Below, one piece after another: positions 51,070 to 61,064 of a stretch of 64,000 nt of DNA. Position 1 is the first letter of the stretch, and each line of letters opens with the position of its first letter. A model generated the notes under the pieces. It saw nothing but the letters and a program-made list of their open reading frames with translations. It made no database searches and had not been told where the DNA came from. Source of the stretch: Solirubrobacter deserti (GTDB lineage Bacteria > Actinomycetota > Thermoleophilia > Solirubrobacterales > Solirubrobacteraceae); the NCBI RefSeq assembly GCF_027587175.1, contig NZ_JAPCID010000006.1, positions 62,001-126,000 on the forward strand, written 5' to 3'. A program made the translations under genes and the position numbers.

Positions 51070-52191
51070 ATGGGACCTCTCCACGGCGTCAAGGTGATCG
51101 AGATCGCGAGCATCGGCCCCGGGCCGTTCGCGGCGATGCTGCTCGCGGACCTCGGCGCCGACGTGGTCCGCATCGACCGAGCGGGCGGCGCCGGCAACCC
51201 GCTCGGGGAGGGCGCGTGGAACTTCATGCACCGCGGGCGGCGCTCGGCCGCGGTGGACCTCAAGCACGCCGACGGCCGTGAGCTGATCCTGCGGCTGTGC
51301 GAGCGCACGGACGCGCTGATCGAGGGCTTCCGCCCGGGCGTCATGGAGCGGCTCGGCCTCGGGCCGGACACGGTGGCGGCGCGCAACCCGCGGCTCGTCT
51401 ACGGGCGCATGACCGGCTACGGCCAGGACGGGCCGATGGCGCACGTCGCCGGCCACGACATCAACTACATCGCGATCGCGGGCGTGCTCGGCGCGATGGG
51501 GCGGACGGGGGAGCGGCCGCCGATCCCGCTCAACCTCGTCGCCGACTTCGGTGGCGGCGGGATGCTGCTCGCGCTCGGCGTCGTGAGCGCGGTGCTGGAG
51601 GCGCGCACCTCCGGGCAGGGCCAGGTCGTGGACGCCGCGATGGTCGAGGGGAGCGCGTTGCTGGCGACGATGTTCCACGCCATGCGCGCGGCCGGCCTGT
51701 GGAGCGACACACCCGGCACGAACCTGCTCGACTCGGGCGCGCCGTTCTACGAGGTCTACGCGACCAGCGACGGCGGGCACGTGGCCGTCGGAGCGCTCGA
51801 GCCGCAGTTCTACGCGACGCTGCTGCGGCTGCTGGAGCTCGAGGACATGCCCCAGTGGGAGCGGGCGCGCTGGCCCGAGTACAAGCAGCGCTTCGCCGCC
51901 GTGTTCGCCACCCGTACGCGGGACGAGTGGGCGGCGCGGCTGGAAGGCGAGGACGCGTGCGCGACCGCCGTGCTCGCCCTCCACGAGGCGCCGCACCATC
52001 CCCACAACGTCGCCCGCGGCACGTTCACCGACTTCGGCCCCGCACCGGCGCCGCGCTTCTCCCGCACCCCTGCGGCGATCTCACGTCCCCCCGCCGAACC
52101 CGGCGCCGACACCGATGCCGTCCTCGCCGACTGGGGCATCGAGGACGTCGCCGCCCTGCGCGCTGCCGGCGCCGTCAGCGGGCCGGGGTGA
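51070..52191 (+). CDS. Family III CoA-transferase / alpha-methylacyl-CoA racemase-like
   Basis: A 373-residue CaiB/BaiF protein. It begins MGPLHGVKVIEIASIGPGPF with the usual FAAMLLADLGADVVRID. The catalytic aspartate lies at about 130 in VAGHDINYIAIAG, the AMACR-type setting. Racemases keep this histidine/aspartate region, and VEGSALLATMFHAM closes the larger domain. It either moves CoA between acids or racemises 2-methylacyl-CoA. The ATG fits the family start. It is not clearly part of the stress set. Confidence 0.87.
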   Translation: MGPLHGVKVIEIASIGPGPFAAMLLADLGADVVRIDRAGGAGNPLGEGAWNFMHRGRRSAAVDLKHADGRELILRLCERTDALIEGFRPGVMERLGLGPDTVAARNPRLVYGRMTGYGQDGPMAHVAGHDINYIAIAGVLGAMGRTGERPPIPLNLVADFGGGGMLLALGVVSAVLEARTSGQGQVVDAAMVEGSALLATMFHAMRAAGLWSDTPGTNLLDSGAPFYEVYATSDGGHVAVGALEPQFYATLLRLLELEDMPQWERARWPEYKQRFAAVFATRTRDEWAARLEGEDACATAVLALHEAPHHPHNVARGTFTDFGPAPAPRFSRTPAAISRPPAEPGADTDAVLADWGIEDVAALRAAGAVSGPG

Positions 52192-52249
52192 GTACGAAAC
52201 CTGGCGTGGGTGGGTATCCCGAGAGGTGCAAGCGACCCTGGGAGGAACC

Positions 52250-52672
52250 ATGGCCAAGACCGCACGCGAGGTCATGTCGGGCGGCGCCGAGTGCATCGGC
52301 GAGAACGACACGGTGCTCGACGCCGCCAAGCGGCTCGCGGAGCTCGACGTCGGCGCGATGCCGATCTGCGGGGAGGACAACCGCCTGAAGGGCATGCTGA
52401 CCGACCGCGACATCGTGGTGAAGGTGCTCGCCCAGGGCAAGGACCCCGCGTCCACGAAGGCGGGCGAGCTCGGCGAGGGCAAGCCGGTCACGATCGGCGC
52501 CGACGACTCCGTCGACGAGGCGCTCAAGACGATGTCGCAGCACGCCGTCCGCCGGCTCCCCGTGATCGACGGGCACGACCTGATCGGGATCGTCAGCCAG
52601 GCCGACCTCGCCAAGAACATCGACGAGGAGAAGGTCGGCGACCTGGTCGAGGCGATTTCCGCGGCTCCGTAA
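52250..52672 (+). CDS. Two-CBS-domain protein (Hrp1-like)
   Basis: A 140-residue protein with two CBS domains: MAKTAREVMSGGAECIGEND to DRDIVVKVLAQG, and GKPVTIGADDSVDEALKTMS to GIVSQADLAKN. GGAGG lies 4 bases before the ATG. Its size and layout match Hrp1 of the mycobacterial hypoxia regulon, which binds metal or nucleotide. Such proteins sense adenylates. It converges on the MFS gene with an 80-base tail overlap. No copy of the island palindrome was found before it. Confidence 0.88.
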   Translation: MAKTAREVMSGGAECIGENDTVLDAAKRLAELDVGAMPICGEDNRLKGMLTDRDIVVKVLAQGKDPASTKAGELGEGKPVTIGADDSVDEALKTMSQHAVRRLPVIDGHDLIGIVSQADLAKNIDEEKVGDLVEAISAAP

Positions 52673-53771
52673 GCCGTCCGGCGGCGACCAGCGCGGCGCC
52701 CACCAGCACCAACAGGCCGAGCGCGAGTGACAGGCTGCTCGCCTCGGCCAGCGCGCCGATCAGCGGCGGACCCGTGAACGAGCCGAGGTAGCCGACGGTC
52801 GTCACAGCGGCGATCGCGACCCCGGGCGGGACGCCGGCGGAAGCCGGCGCGGCGCCCAGGATGGTGGGCGCGAGCGGCGCCAGGCCGAGCCCGAGGAGCG
52901 CCCAGCCGGTGAGGCTCAGCACCGCGCTCGGCGCGACGATCGCGACCAGCGCGCCGACGGCGGCGACCGCGCCGCCGAGCTGGACCACACGCGCGCGGCC
53001 GAGGCGCTCCACCAGCGCGTCGCCCGGCAGGCGGCCGAGCGCGAGCGCGAAGGCGAATACGGTGAACGCCGCGGCCGCGAGCCCCGCGGACGCCTCCCGC
53101 ACCTCGCGCATGTGCACCGCGCTCCAGTTGAACGCGGCGCCGTCGAGCAGGAACGCGCAGAACGCGAGGGCGCCGAGCGCCAGCAGGCGCCCGCTGGGCC
53201 GGGCGAACGCGCGGCCCTCGAGGCGCTTCTCGCGCACGAGGAACCGCGTGGCGAGCAGCGCCGCGGCCATGCCGGCGGCGGCGATCGCCGCGAAGTGCCA
53301 CTCGACGCCGATGCCGGCGGCCGCGGCCGCCGTACCCACCAGCCCGCCGAGCGCGAGCCCGAGCGGGTGGCCGGCGTGCAGGCGCGACAGCACGGGCCGC
53401 GCCAGGCGCCGCTCGAGCTCGACGCCCTGCGCGTTCATGGCCACATCGACGATGCTCGTGGCGCAGGCCATCACGCCCAGCGCCAGCGCGAGCGCGCCCA
53501 GCCCGGGCGCCACGGCGGTCGCGAACAGCGCGGGCGGGAAGACGGCGAAGCCGCTCCGCAGCGCCGACGGGCTTCCGATGCGCGCGGTCAGCCAGCCGCC
53601 GAGCGGGAGCCCGATGACCGCGCCGCCTTCGAGCCCGAGCACCGCCAGCCCGAACTCGCCCGAGGACAGCGACAGCTCGTCCTTGATCGCCGGGATCCGC
53701 GTCGCCCAGGCGGCGTAAACCCAGCCGACGGCGAAGAAGATCAGCGTGGTGGCGATGCGCGCGCCGCGCAC
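52593..53771 (-). CDS. MFS transporter
   Basis: A 392-residue major facilitator with about 12 helices. The region WATRIPAIKDELSLSSGEFG and LPLGGWLTARIGSPSALR are the family's first-loop pattern. It resembles the YbjJ/fucose-like MFS branch with a large GMAAALLATRFLVREKRLEG middle loop. The GTG at 53771 is used; a farther ATG at 53819 would overlap the divergent pox gene. The C-terminus (RKSPRPGRRPSPRRCSWRGRPG) is arginine-rich because it runs over the end of the CBS gene. Confidence 0.83.
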   Translation of the reverse strand: MRGARIATTLIFFAVGWVYAAWATRIPAIKDELSLSSGEFGLAVLGLEGGAVIGLPLGGWLTARIGSPSALRSGFAVFPPALFATAVAPGLGALALALGVMACATSIVDVAMNAQGVELERRLARPVLSRLHAGHPLGLALGGLVGTAAAAAGIGVEWHFAAIAAAGMAAALLATRFLVREKRLEGRAFARPSGRLLALGALAFCAFLLDGAAFNWSAVHMREVREASAGLAAAAFTVFAFALALGRLPGDALVERLGRARVVQLGGAVAAVGALVAIVAPSAVLSLTGWALLGLGLAPLAPTILGAAPASAGVPPGVAIAAVTTVGYLGSFTGPPLIGALAEASSLSLALGLLVLVGAALVAAGRLTEPRKSPRPGRRPSPRRCSWRGRPG

Positions 53772-53775
53772 ACTT

Positions 53776-53790
53776 GTGGGTAGTTCCCAC
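53776..53790. promoter_or_regulatory. Inverted repeat in the MFS/TPP-enzyme divergent gap
   Basis: GTGGG-TAGTT-CCCAC fills most of the 22-base gap between the two divergent start codons and ends 3 bases before the TPP-enzyme ATG. It could be an operator shared by both genes, or a chance repeat in GC-rich DNA. Confidence 0.35.
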
Positions 53791-53793
53791 TCA

Positions 53794-55569
53794 ATGGCAG
53801 AAACAGTGGGCGCGCACATCCTCGAGCGGCTGCACGGGCACGGCGTCCGGCTCGTCTACGGCTATCCCGGCGACGGCATCAACGGCATCCTGGGCGCATT
53901 CCACGACGCCGAGCTGGAGTTCGTGCAGGCCGCGCACGAGGAGCTGAGCGCGTTCATGGCGACCGCGCACGCGAAGTTCTCCGGCGACGTCGGCGTCTGC
54001 CTCGCGACCAGCGGCCCGGGCGCGATCCACCTGCTCAACGGCCTCTATGACGCCAAGCTCGACCACCAGCCCGTGGTCGCGATCGTCGGCCAGCAGAAGA
54101 CGATCTCGCTCGGCTCCAACTACCAGCAGGAAGTGGACCTGCAGACGCTGTTCAAGGACGTCGCGAGCGAGTACGTGCAGACGGTGATGGCGCCCGCGCA
54201 GGTCACGCACGTGATCGACCGCGCGGTGCAGATCGCCCGCGCGACGCGCTCGGTGACCGCCGTGATCATCCCGTCTGACATCCAGGAGGAGGCCTACGAG
54301 GCGCCCCCGCGCGAGCACGGCGCGACGTTCTCCGGCGGCTCGGTGCCGCGCCCGCGCGTGCTCCCGCAGCGCGAGGACCTCCAGCGCGCGGCCGAGGTCC
54401 TCAACGCCGGCGAGCGCGTCGCGGTGCTCGTGGGCGCGGGCGCGCGGGAGGCGGCGCAGGAGCTCGAGGAGCTGGCCGAGCTCCTCGGTGCGGGCGTGGC
54501 GAAGGCACTCAACGGCAAGGACGTGCTCCCGGACGACCTCCCGTACGTGACGGGCTCGATCGGCCTGCTCGGCACCAAGCCCAGCGACGTGCTGATGCAG
54601 GAGTGCGACACGCTGCTGATGGTGGGCTCGAGCTTCCCGTACAGCGAGTGGCTGCCCGAGCCGGGCCAGGCGCGCGGCGTGCAGATCGACCTCGACGCCA
54701 CGCGGCTCGGCATCCGCTACCCGATGGAGGTCAACCTCGCGGGCGACGCGCGCGACACGCTGCGCGAGCTGCTGCCGCTGCTGCGGCGCAAGGAGAACCG
54801 CGGCTTCCAGGAGCGGATCATGGACGAGGGCGAGCGCTGGCAGCGCATCCTCGACGACCAGGCCGAGCAGTCGGCGAACCCGCTGAACCCGCTGAAGGTC
54901 TTCCACGAGCTCAGCCCGCGGCTGCCGGACGGGGCGATCGTGACCGCCGACAGCGGCTCCTCGACGAACTGGTACGCGCGCCACCTGCGCTTTCGGCGCG
55001 GCATGCGCGGCGCGCTGTCGGGCACGCTGGCCACGATGGGGCCGGCGCTCCCGTACGCGCTCGCGGCCAAGTTCGTCCATCCCGACCGGCCCGTGATCGC
55101 GGTCGAGGGCGACGGCGCGATGCAGATGAACGGCATCAACGCGCTCATCGACGTGGCCAAGCACCGCCACCGCTGGACGGACCCGCGCTTCGTCGTGCTC
55201 GTGCTCAACAACCGCGACCTCAACCAGGTCACGTGGGAGCAGCGCGTGCTCGTCGGCGACGCGAAGCTGGAGGCGTCCCAGGTGGTCCCGGACTTCCCGT
55301 ACGCGCGCTACGCCGAGCTGCTCGGCTTCAAGGGCATCCGGGTCGACGCGCCCGAGCAGGTCGGCGCAGCGTGGGACGCGGCGCTGGCGGCCGACGTGCC
55401 GGTGGTGCTGGAGGCCGTGACCGATCCTGAGGTCCCGCCGCTGCCGCCGCACATCACGTTCGAGCAGGCCAAGAACCTCGCGAGCGCGCTCGCCGCGGGC
55501 GACCCGGCGCGCCGCCAGATCGTCCGTCAGGCCCTGAAGGGCAAACTGCAGGAGTTCATCAACCGTTGA
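53794..55569 (+). CDS. Thiamine-diphosphate enzyme, pyruvate oxidase/pyruvate:quinone oxidoreductase type
   Basis: A 591-residue TPP-dependent enzyme. The N-terminal Pyr domain begins [20 protein letters not shown] and contains the catalytic glutamate in [19 protein letters not shown]. The middle FAD/regulatory domain follows, and the C-terminal PP domain has the TPP motif [15 protein letters not shown] with [13 protein letters not shown]. It is most like PoxB and the actinobacterial TPP-requiring proteins, which turn pyruvate into acetate and CO2 with quinone or oxygen. The exact acceptor is not readable. It is the first of four tightly packed genes. Confidence 0.85.
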   Translation: MAETVGAHILERLHGHGVRLVYGYPGDGINGILGAFHDAELEFVQAAHEELSAFMATAHAKFSGDVGVCLATSGPGAIHLLNGLYDAKLDHQPVVAIVGQQKTISLGSNYQQEVDLQTLFKDVASEYVQTVMAPAQVTHVIDRAVQIARATRSVTAVIIPSDIQEEAYEAPPREHGATFSGGSVPRPRVLPQREDLQRAAEVLNAGERVAVLVGAGAREAAQELEELAELLGAGVAKALNGKDVLPDDLPYVTGSIGLLGTKPSDVLMQECDTLLMVGSSFPYSEWLPEPGQARGVQIDLDATRLGIRYPMEVNLAGDARDTLRELLPLLRRKENRGFQERIMDEGERWQRILDDQAEQSANPLNPLKVFHELSPRLPDGAIVTADSGSSTNWYARHLRFRRGMRGALSGTLATMGPALPYALAAKFVHPDRPVIAVEGDGAMQMNGINALIDVAKHRHRWTDPRFVVLVLNNRDLNQVTWEQRVLVGDAKLEASQVVPDFPYARYAELLGFKGIRVDAPEQVGAAWDAALAADVPVVLEAVTDPEVPPLPPHITFEQAKNLASALAAGDPARRQIVRQALKGKLQEFINR

Positions 55570-55592
55570 GTGGGCACCACGCCTCCAACGCC

Positions 55593-57845
55593 ATGTCGAC
55601 CGGTGAGTTCCAAGCCTTGCACCACGTGAAGCCAGACCCCGAGGGGGATCCGGGCGACCAGCCCACCCAGGAGCATCAGGCTCCGGAGATCACCTTCGAC
55701 GAGCAGTTCTATCCGGCGCGCCCCAAGCGCTTCCGGCCCTCCGCGCGGCGCTCGCTGTGGCGCCGGCGCGCGGATCGCCGGGGCGACGAGGAGATGGCCG
55801 ACAACCGCGAGTACGTCGAGTGGCTCGTCGAGGAGTCGATGCTCCACGACGCCAACCGGCTCGCCTCGCAGCTGTCGGGCTCGGGCAGCATGTGGCAGAA
55901 CCCGTTCGCGCACCCGGACCCGCGCGCGGCCGTCGAGCGCGCGTCGGTGTGGTTCACGGCCTACCCGCTGAGCTTCGTCACCGGTCGCGGCGAGTCGTAT
56001 CTGTCCGCGCTCGCCGACCGCCGCCTGTGGGAGGCGTTCCGCTGGATCGGCATCGAAGGCGTCCACACCGGGCCGGTCAAGCTCGCCGGCGGCCTCAACG
56101 GGCGGCGCCTGACGCCGTCGATCGACGGCCACTTCGACCGCATCTCGATGAACGTGGACCCGGAGTTCGGAACCGAGGAGGAGTTCCGGATGCTGTGCGC
56201 CACGGCCACCGAGTACGAGGGCACGGTGATCGACGACATCGTGCCGGGCCACACCGGCAAGGGCGCGGACTTCCGGCTGGCCGAGATGGCCTACCAGGAC
56301 TATCCGGGCATCTACCACATGGTCTCGATCGCGCCCGAGGACTGGGAGCTGCTGCCGGAGGTACCCGAGGGACGCGACAGCGTCAACCTCGACGCCGACA
56401 CCGAGGCCGTCCTCGAGCGCCGCGGGTACATCATCGGCCGCCTTCAGCGCGTGATCTTCTTCGAGCCCGGGATCAAGGAGACCAACTGGTCGGTCACGCG
56501 CTGCGTGAAGGGCGTCGACGGCGTCCAGCGGCGCTGGGTCTACCTGCACTACTTCAAGGAGGGCCAGCCGTCCATCAATTGGCTGGACCCGAGCTTCTCC
56601 GGCATGCGGCTGGTGATCGGCGACGCGCTGCACGCGCTCGCCGACCTCGGCGCGGGCGGGCTGCGCCTGGACGCCAACGGCTTCCTCGGCGCCGAGAAGA
56701 GCGCGGAGGAGGAGCCGGCGTGGTCGGAGGGCCATCCGTTGTCGGAGGCCGCCAACCACTTCATCGCGTCGATGATCCGCAAGATGGGCGGGTTCTCCTT
56801 CCAGGAGCTCAACCTGTCGATGGACGACATCAAGGTGATGGGCGAGTCGGGCGCCGACCTGTCCTACGACTTCGTCAACCGGCCCGCCTACCACCACGCG
56901 CTGGTCACCGGCGACACCGAGTTCCTGCGCCTTACGCTGCGGATGGCGCTGGACATGGGCATCGATCCCGCGTCGCTGGTGCACGCGCTCCAGAACCACG
57001 ACGAGCTCACGCACGAGCTCGTGCACTTCTCCACCGTTCACCGCGACGATCTGTTCACGTGGCGTGGGGAACAGGTGCGCGGTGAGGACCTCGCCGAGGA
57101 GGTCCGCCAGACGCTCAATACGCGGCTGACGGGCGTGAAGGCGCCGTACAACCGCACGTTCACGACCAACGGCATCGCGTGCACGACCGCGACGGTGATC
57201 GCGGCGACGCTCGGCATCCGCGACATCGGGCTGATCACGCCGGAGGAGCGCGAACGCATCAAGGACGTGCACCTGCTGCTGGCGATGTTCAACGCGCTGC
57301 AGCCGGGCGTGTTCGCGTTGAGCGGCTGGGACCTGGCCGGGATGCTGACCGTGGACGCGGCGGACGTCGCCGACCTGATCGCCGACGGCGACACGCGCTG
57401 GCTCAACCGCGGCGCGCACGACCTGCGCGGGGTGGACGAGCCGTCCACCGAGGGCCGCATGCCGGCCGGCCGTTCGCTGTACGGGACGCTGTCCGAGCAG
57501 CTCGCCGACCAGAACTCGTTCGCGTCGGGGCTGCGCCGGATCCTGGAGGTGCGGGCTCGCTATGGGATCGCGATCGCGAAGCAGATCGACGTGCCGGACG
57601 TGTCCAACAAGGCCGAGCTGGTCATGGTCCACGAGCTCACCGACGGCAACCTGCAGATCACGGCGCTGAACTTCTCGGGCGAGGAGATCACCGGGTCCGT
57701 GCGCAGCGAGCACCTCCCGCCGGGCGCACAGCTGACGGGCATGTTCGACGACGCCGACCTGGGCACCGTCGACGACCTGCGCTCCTTCAGCCTCACGCTC
57801 GGTCCGTACGCCGGCCGCTCGATACTGGTGACCCCGGCCGGCTGA
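55593..57845 (+). CDS. GH13-family enzyme, trehalose synthase-like
   Basis: A 750-residue alpha-amylase-superfamily enzyme. The GH13 catalytic residues are visible: nucleophile Asp in [11 protein letters not shown], acid/base Glu in [13 protein letters not shown], and the third Asp in [10 protein letters not shown]. Region I is in [15 protein letters not shown], with [14 protein letters not shown] next to it. It is often called trehalose synthase, but it lacks the usual TreS opening; I know of no proof of reaction in this subgroup. A TTG at 55566 would overlap the upstream stop; ATG at 55593 is chosen. A charged, disordered leader of about 70 residues precedes the barrel. Confidence 0.78.
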   Translation: MSTGEFQALHHVKPDPEGDPGDQPTQEHQAPEITFDEQFYPARPKRFRPSARRSLWRRRADRRGDEEMADNREYVEWLVEESMLHDANRLASQLSGSGSMWQNPFAHPDPRAAVERASVWFTAYPLSFVTGRGESYLSALADRRLWEAFRWIGIEGVHTGPVKLAGGLNGRRLTPSIDGHFDRISMNVDPEFGTEEEFRMLCATATEYEGTVIDDIVPGHTGKGADFRLAEMAYQDYPGIYHMVSIAPEDWELLPEVPEGRDSVNLDADTEAVLERRGYIIGRLQRVIFFEPGIKETNWSVTRCVKGVDGVQRRWVYLHYFKEGQPSINWLDPSFSGMRLVIGDALHALADLGAGGLRLDANGFLGAEKSAEEEPAWSEGHPLSEAANHFIASMIRKMGGFSFQELNLSMDDIKVMGESGADLSYDFVNRPAYHHALVTGDTEFLRLTLRMALDMGIDPASLVHALQNHDELTHELVHFSTVHRDDLFTWRGEQVRGEDLAEEVRQTLNTRLTGVKAPYNRTFTTNGIACTTATVIAATLGIRDIGLITPEERERIKDVHLLLAMFNALQPGVFALSGWDLAGMLTVDAADVADLIADGDTRWLNRGAHDLRGVDEPSTEGRMPAGRSLYGTLSEQLADQNSFASGLRRILEVRARYGIAIAKQIDVPDVSNKAELVMVHELTDGNLQITALNFSGEEITGSVRSEHLPPGAQLTGMFDDADLGTVDDLRSFSLTLGPYAGRSILVTPAG

Positions 57846-57864
57846 CTTCATAGAATCCGCGCCG

Positions 57865-59181
57865 ATGCAAGCGTCGGCGGCCCGTGAGGACTGGGAGCTG
57901 CCCGCTGAGCCGGCAAGCGTCACGCTGGCCCGGGGCCGTGTGCGGGAGTTCGCCGAGGAGAACGGCGCCTCGGCCGCGGACGTCATCGATCTCACGCTCG
58001 CGGTGACCGAGGCGGTCACCAACTCGGTCATCCACGCCTTCATCGACCGCGAGCCGGGCCGTGTGCGCGTGACCGTGAGCACCGCGGAGAACGAGCTGAC
58101 CGTCGTGGTGACCGACAACGGGCGCGGGATGCAGCCGCGCGCCGACAGCCCGGGGCTCGGCCTCGGGCTGCCGACGATCGGCCGGCTCGCCGCGCAGGTG
58201 GACCTGCGCGAGGCGCCCGGGGGCGGCACCGAGCTCTCGATGACGTTCGCGACGCCCGGCGTGCGCGGGCCCGCCCGCGGCGGACGCGTGAGCGTGCGCG
58301 AGTCCGAGCTGCTGAGCGCCGTGTCGCGCGTCGCGGCCGGCGCGTGGCCGGGCGAGGGAGTCGAGCGGCTCGTGGACCTGCTCGTCCCGGACGTCGCGGA
58401 CGCGTGCGCGGTCGACGTGATCGGCGCCGGCGGCCAGCCGGAGCGCTTCGCGGGCCGCATCGACGGGTCCGACGAGCTGTCCGCGTGGCTGAGCCGGCTG
58501 CGGCCTCGCCCCGACGCCGCCCGCTCGGCGACCCGTGCCGCGCTGGAGGACGGGCGCCCCCACATGTCCGAGCTGACGCTGGACCTGATCGAGCGGATCA
58601 CCACCACTGCGCAGGACGCCACGACGATGGCCGCCACCGGCATCCGTTGGTGGGTCGTGATCCCGCTGCGCGAAGGCGACCGGCTGCTCGGCCTGCTGCA
58701 CTTCGGCCTGCTGCCCGCCCGCGGCCGTCCCTCCGACGAGCTGGTGGCGTTCTTCAACGCGCTCGGCGAGCGCGCGGCGACCGGCCTCGCCCACACCCAG
58801 CTCATCACCGAGCTCCAGCGCGCCCGCCACCGCATCGAGCGCGTGCTCGACGTGCTCGCCGAGGCCGTGATCGTCCGCGACGGCGACTCGCGCCTGGTCT
58901 ACGCCAACGAGGCCGCGGGCCGCCTGTTCGGCCTCGGCGTGAGCGAGCTGCGCGATCTCTCCGGCGAGGAGGTCTTCGGGCGTGCGGAGCCGATGACCCA
59001 CGTCGACGGCCGGCCGCTCGAGCTCGACGAGCTGCCGTACCGGCGCCTGCTCGCCGGGCTTGACGCGCCGCCGCTGCTGGTGCGCATGGGCGAGCGCTGG
59101 CTGCTGATCAAGACGTCGCTGCTCGACGAGGGCGAGCGGCTGGTGGTGTCCGTGATCGACGACGTCACGCACGCGAGGTGA
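57865..59181 (+). CDS. HATPase (RsbW-like)-GAF-PAS protein
   Basis: A 438-residue soluble protein. Residues 1 to about 135 form an RsbW-type HATPase with the N-box VTEAVTNSVIHAFI, the G1 box TDNGRGM and G2 GLGLGLPTIGRLA. Residues about 145-310 are a GAF-like sensor (WWVVIPLREGDRLLGLLHFG). Residues about 315-435 are a PAS domain (VLDVLAEAVIVRDGDSRLVY to VSVIDDVTHAR). The PAS and GAF inputs sit after the kinase, the reverse of the usual order, and no PP2C phosphatase is attached. It may phosphorylate a STAS protein; two STAS proteins are encoded 30 kb away. Confidence 0.82.
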   Translation: MQASAAREDWELPAEPASVTLARGRVREFAEENGASAADVIDLTLAVTEAVTNSVIHAFIDREPGRVRVTVSTAENELTVVVTDNGRGMQPRADSPGLGLGLPTIGRLAAQVDLREAPGGGTELSMTFATPGVRGPARGGRVSVRESELLSAVSRVAAGAWPGEGVERLVDLLVPDVADACAVDVIGAGGQPERFAGRIDGSDELSAWLSRLRPRPDAARSATRAALEDGRPHMSELTLDLIERITTTAQDATTMAATGIRWWVVIPLREGDRLLGLLHFGLLPARGRPSDELVAFFNALGERAATGLAHTQLITELQRARHRIERVLDVLAEAVIVRDGDSRLVYANEAAGRLFGLGVSELRDLSGEEVFGRAEPMTHVDGRPLELDELPYRRLLAGLDAPPLLVRMGERWLLIKTSLLDEGERLVVSVIDDVTHAR

Positions 59182-59185
59182 ATCC

Positions 59186-59536
59186 ATGGCGTCCTACTCA
59201 GTCAACGAAGCCGGCGTGGCGCGAGCGCGCGAGCTGATCGACAAGCGCCAGTACGTCCTGGACTCCGACTGGGGTGACTCCCAGCCGAACGCGGACGCCC
59301 AGAACGCGTACCTCGAGAAGCACTCCTGGGACGAGTACTCGGCCTGGCACCTCGGGCTCACCGAAGGCGCCAACGACGAGACCAAGGCTCGCTACGCGTT
59401 CGTCTACGGCGACTTCCGCCGCATCCACCGCTCGGGCCTGATCGCCTGCGTGTACCGCGCGGCCGAGTGGCGCCACAAGGACGTCGAGCTGGCCGCGCAC
59501 GATCTCCTACAGCACCTGGACGACGTCAGCGGGTAG
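59186..59536 (+). CDS. Conserved unknown protein
   Basis: A 116-residue protein, starting MASYSVNEAGVARARELIDK. It has several charged helices: DSDWGDSQPNADAQNAYLEK, WDEYSAWHLGLTEGA, RYAFVYGDFRRIHRSGLIAC and WRHKDVELAAHDLLQHLDD. No membrane segment or known motif is present. The sequence looks well conserved, as if it belonged to a small soluble family known in related actinobacteria, but I cannot name a function. It follows the HATPase gene by 4 bases and probably ends the operon. Confidence 0.75.
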   Translation: MASYSVNEAGVARARELIDKRQYVLDSDWGDSQPNADAQNAYLEKHSWDEYSAWHLGLTEGANDETKARYAFVYGDFRRIHRSGLIACVYRAAEWRHKDVELAAHDLLQHLDDVSG

Positions 59537-59660
59537 CGGGCCGCCGCATGTGCCGGATTGGCGACTGTTGCCATGCGGACACGGCGCCCGCGGTCGTCGG
59601 CCATGGATCTTCACCTTGTTGACATGGCTTGTGCGCGGTGGGACGTTCGTCGTCGCGACG

Positions 59661-61064
59661 ATGATTCCCGAAGCAGCAGCGACGATCGGAGCTTTGCTGG
59701 CCCTCACCGGGCAAGCCGCGCAGGGCGGCCCGCCGCCCGTGGCGCCGAGCCCCAACGCCTGCGTTCCCGGCACGGGCTCCCGCAACTGGTGCGGAGACGG
59801 CCGACTCGGCACCGAGGCCAAGCTCGCCGGACCGATGGACGTGGCCTCCGCGCGCGACGGTGCGCTGTACGTGGCCGACACGCTCAACAACGTCATCCGG
59901 CGCATCACGACGGACGGCGTCATCCACACGATCGCCGGCGACGCCGTCGCCGACGCGATGCAGCCCGTCGAGCCGGCGGCGACGGCCGCGTTCTCCGGTC
60001 CGCGTGGGGTCAGCGCGGCCAACGACGGGTCCGTGCTGGTGGCCGACACCGGCCACAGGGCGATCCGCCGCATCGCTGCTGACGGCACCGTGACCGTCAT
60101 CCTCGGCGGACCGGGCCAGTACCAGCTGCGGCGGCCCGAGGACGTGGTCGCCCTCCCGAACGGGGCGTATCTGGTCGTGGACGGTGGTGCCAACAAGGTC
60201 CTGCGCGTCGAACCCGATGGCACCGTCCTGCGCGTCGCCGGCGTTCGCAGCGGCCGGCCGGGGTTCACCCGCCGCGTCCTGCGGGGCCCGACGTCGCCGC
60301 TGCGCGCGCCCGTGCAGGTCGCGCCGCTCGCCGGCGGCGCTCTGCTGATCGCGGACTTCGGCAACGGCTCCGTGCGCTGGTTGCGGACGGACGGCCGGTT
60401 GCAGACGCTCGCGCGCTTCACGCGTAGCCGCGCGCCCCGCGGGGTCGTAGCGTCCGGCGGCAAAGTGCTCGCGTCGTCCGCGGGCGGTGTGGTGGAGTTC
60501 ACGCGCGGCAACGCCGTCACGCCCGTGGCCGGCACGGGACGGCCCGGTTTCACCGCCGACACGGGCCCTGCGCTCTCGACTCCGCTCAACTATCCCGCGC
60601 AGATGACGCTCGCCGCCGACGGCACGCTGATCATCGCCGAGCCGGGCAGCGACCGAATCCGCCGGGCACGCGTGGGCTCGCTCACGACGATCGCGGGCAC
60701 GGACACGCCGCTCCCCGCGGGGGCCGCGACCGCGACCGCGAGCGTGTCCCGGGGGTGCGCCGGCTATCACCCGCGCTTCCACATCTTCGACTTCCTCCCG
60801 TTCACGGACTCGGTGATGCGGGCGACCGTGCGCCGAGTTCCCCTGAAGCTCACGACCTCTCGCGCGGCGCGCGTGGCGGTGCGGCTCGACTACGGAAGCG
60901 TCCGCAAGGCCCGCAGGCACCTGGGAACGGTGCGCAACGGCAGCCGGACGGTCGTCTTGCACGCGCGCCTCAGACGTGGGCGGGTGTATGTGGCCCGGAT
61001 CGACGCCCGCTCCGTGGGCGACAACGTCACGCGCTGCGCGACGCGTCGCGTCAGAGCCGCCTGA
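59661..61064 (+). CDS. Secreted NHL-repeat-like beta-propeller protein
   Basis: A 467-residue protein starting ATG (MIPEAAATIGALLALTGQAA), which reads as a short signal peptide. The body has repeated blade segments: GPMDVASARDGALYVADTLN, FSGPRGVSAANDGSVLVADT, RPEDVVALPNGAYLVVDGGA, VQVAPLAGGALLIADFGN and YPAQMTLAADGTLIIAEPGS. This is the NHL propeller pattern. The C-terminal 90 residues are a separate beta domain with a basic tail. A perfect TTGACA lies at 59619-59624 upstream, but no good -10 accompanies it. Earlier starts (GTG 59629, ATG 59550) are open. Confidence 0.75.
   Translation: MIPEAAATIGALLALTGQAAQGGPPPVAPSPNACVPGTGSRNWCGDGRLGTEAKLAGPMDVASARDGALYVADTLNNVIRRITTDGVIHTIAGDAVADAMQPVEPAATAAFSGPRGVSAANDGSVLVADTGHRAIRRIAADGTVTVILGGPGQYQLRRPEDVVALPNGAYLVVDGGANKVLRVEPDGTVLRVAGVRSGRPGFTRRVLRGPTSPLRAPVQVAPLAGGALLIADFGNGSVRWLRTDGRLQTLARFTRSRAPRGVVASGGKVLASSAGGVVEFTRGNAVTPVAGTGRPGFTADTGPALSTPLNYPAQMTLAADGTLIIAEPGSDRIRRARVGSLTTIAGTDTPLPAGAATATASVSRGCAGYHPRFHIFDFLPFTDSVMRATVRRVPLKLTTSRAARVAVRLDYGSVRKARRHLGTVRNGSRTVVLHARLRRGRVYVARIDARSVGDNVTRCATRRVRAA

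Noticed and set aside
59544-59578. CCGCATG ... CATGCGG inverted repeat after the 116-residue gene
   Set aside because: A 7-bp stem with a 21-base loop and no T-tract; too weak to call a terminator or operator.
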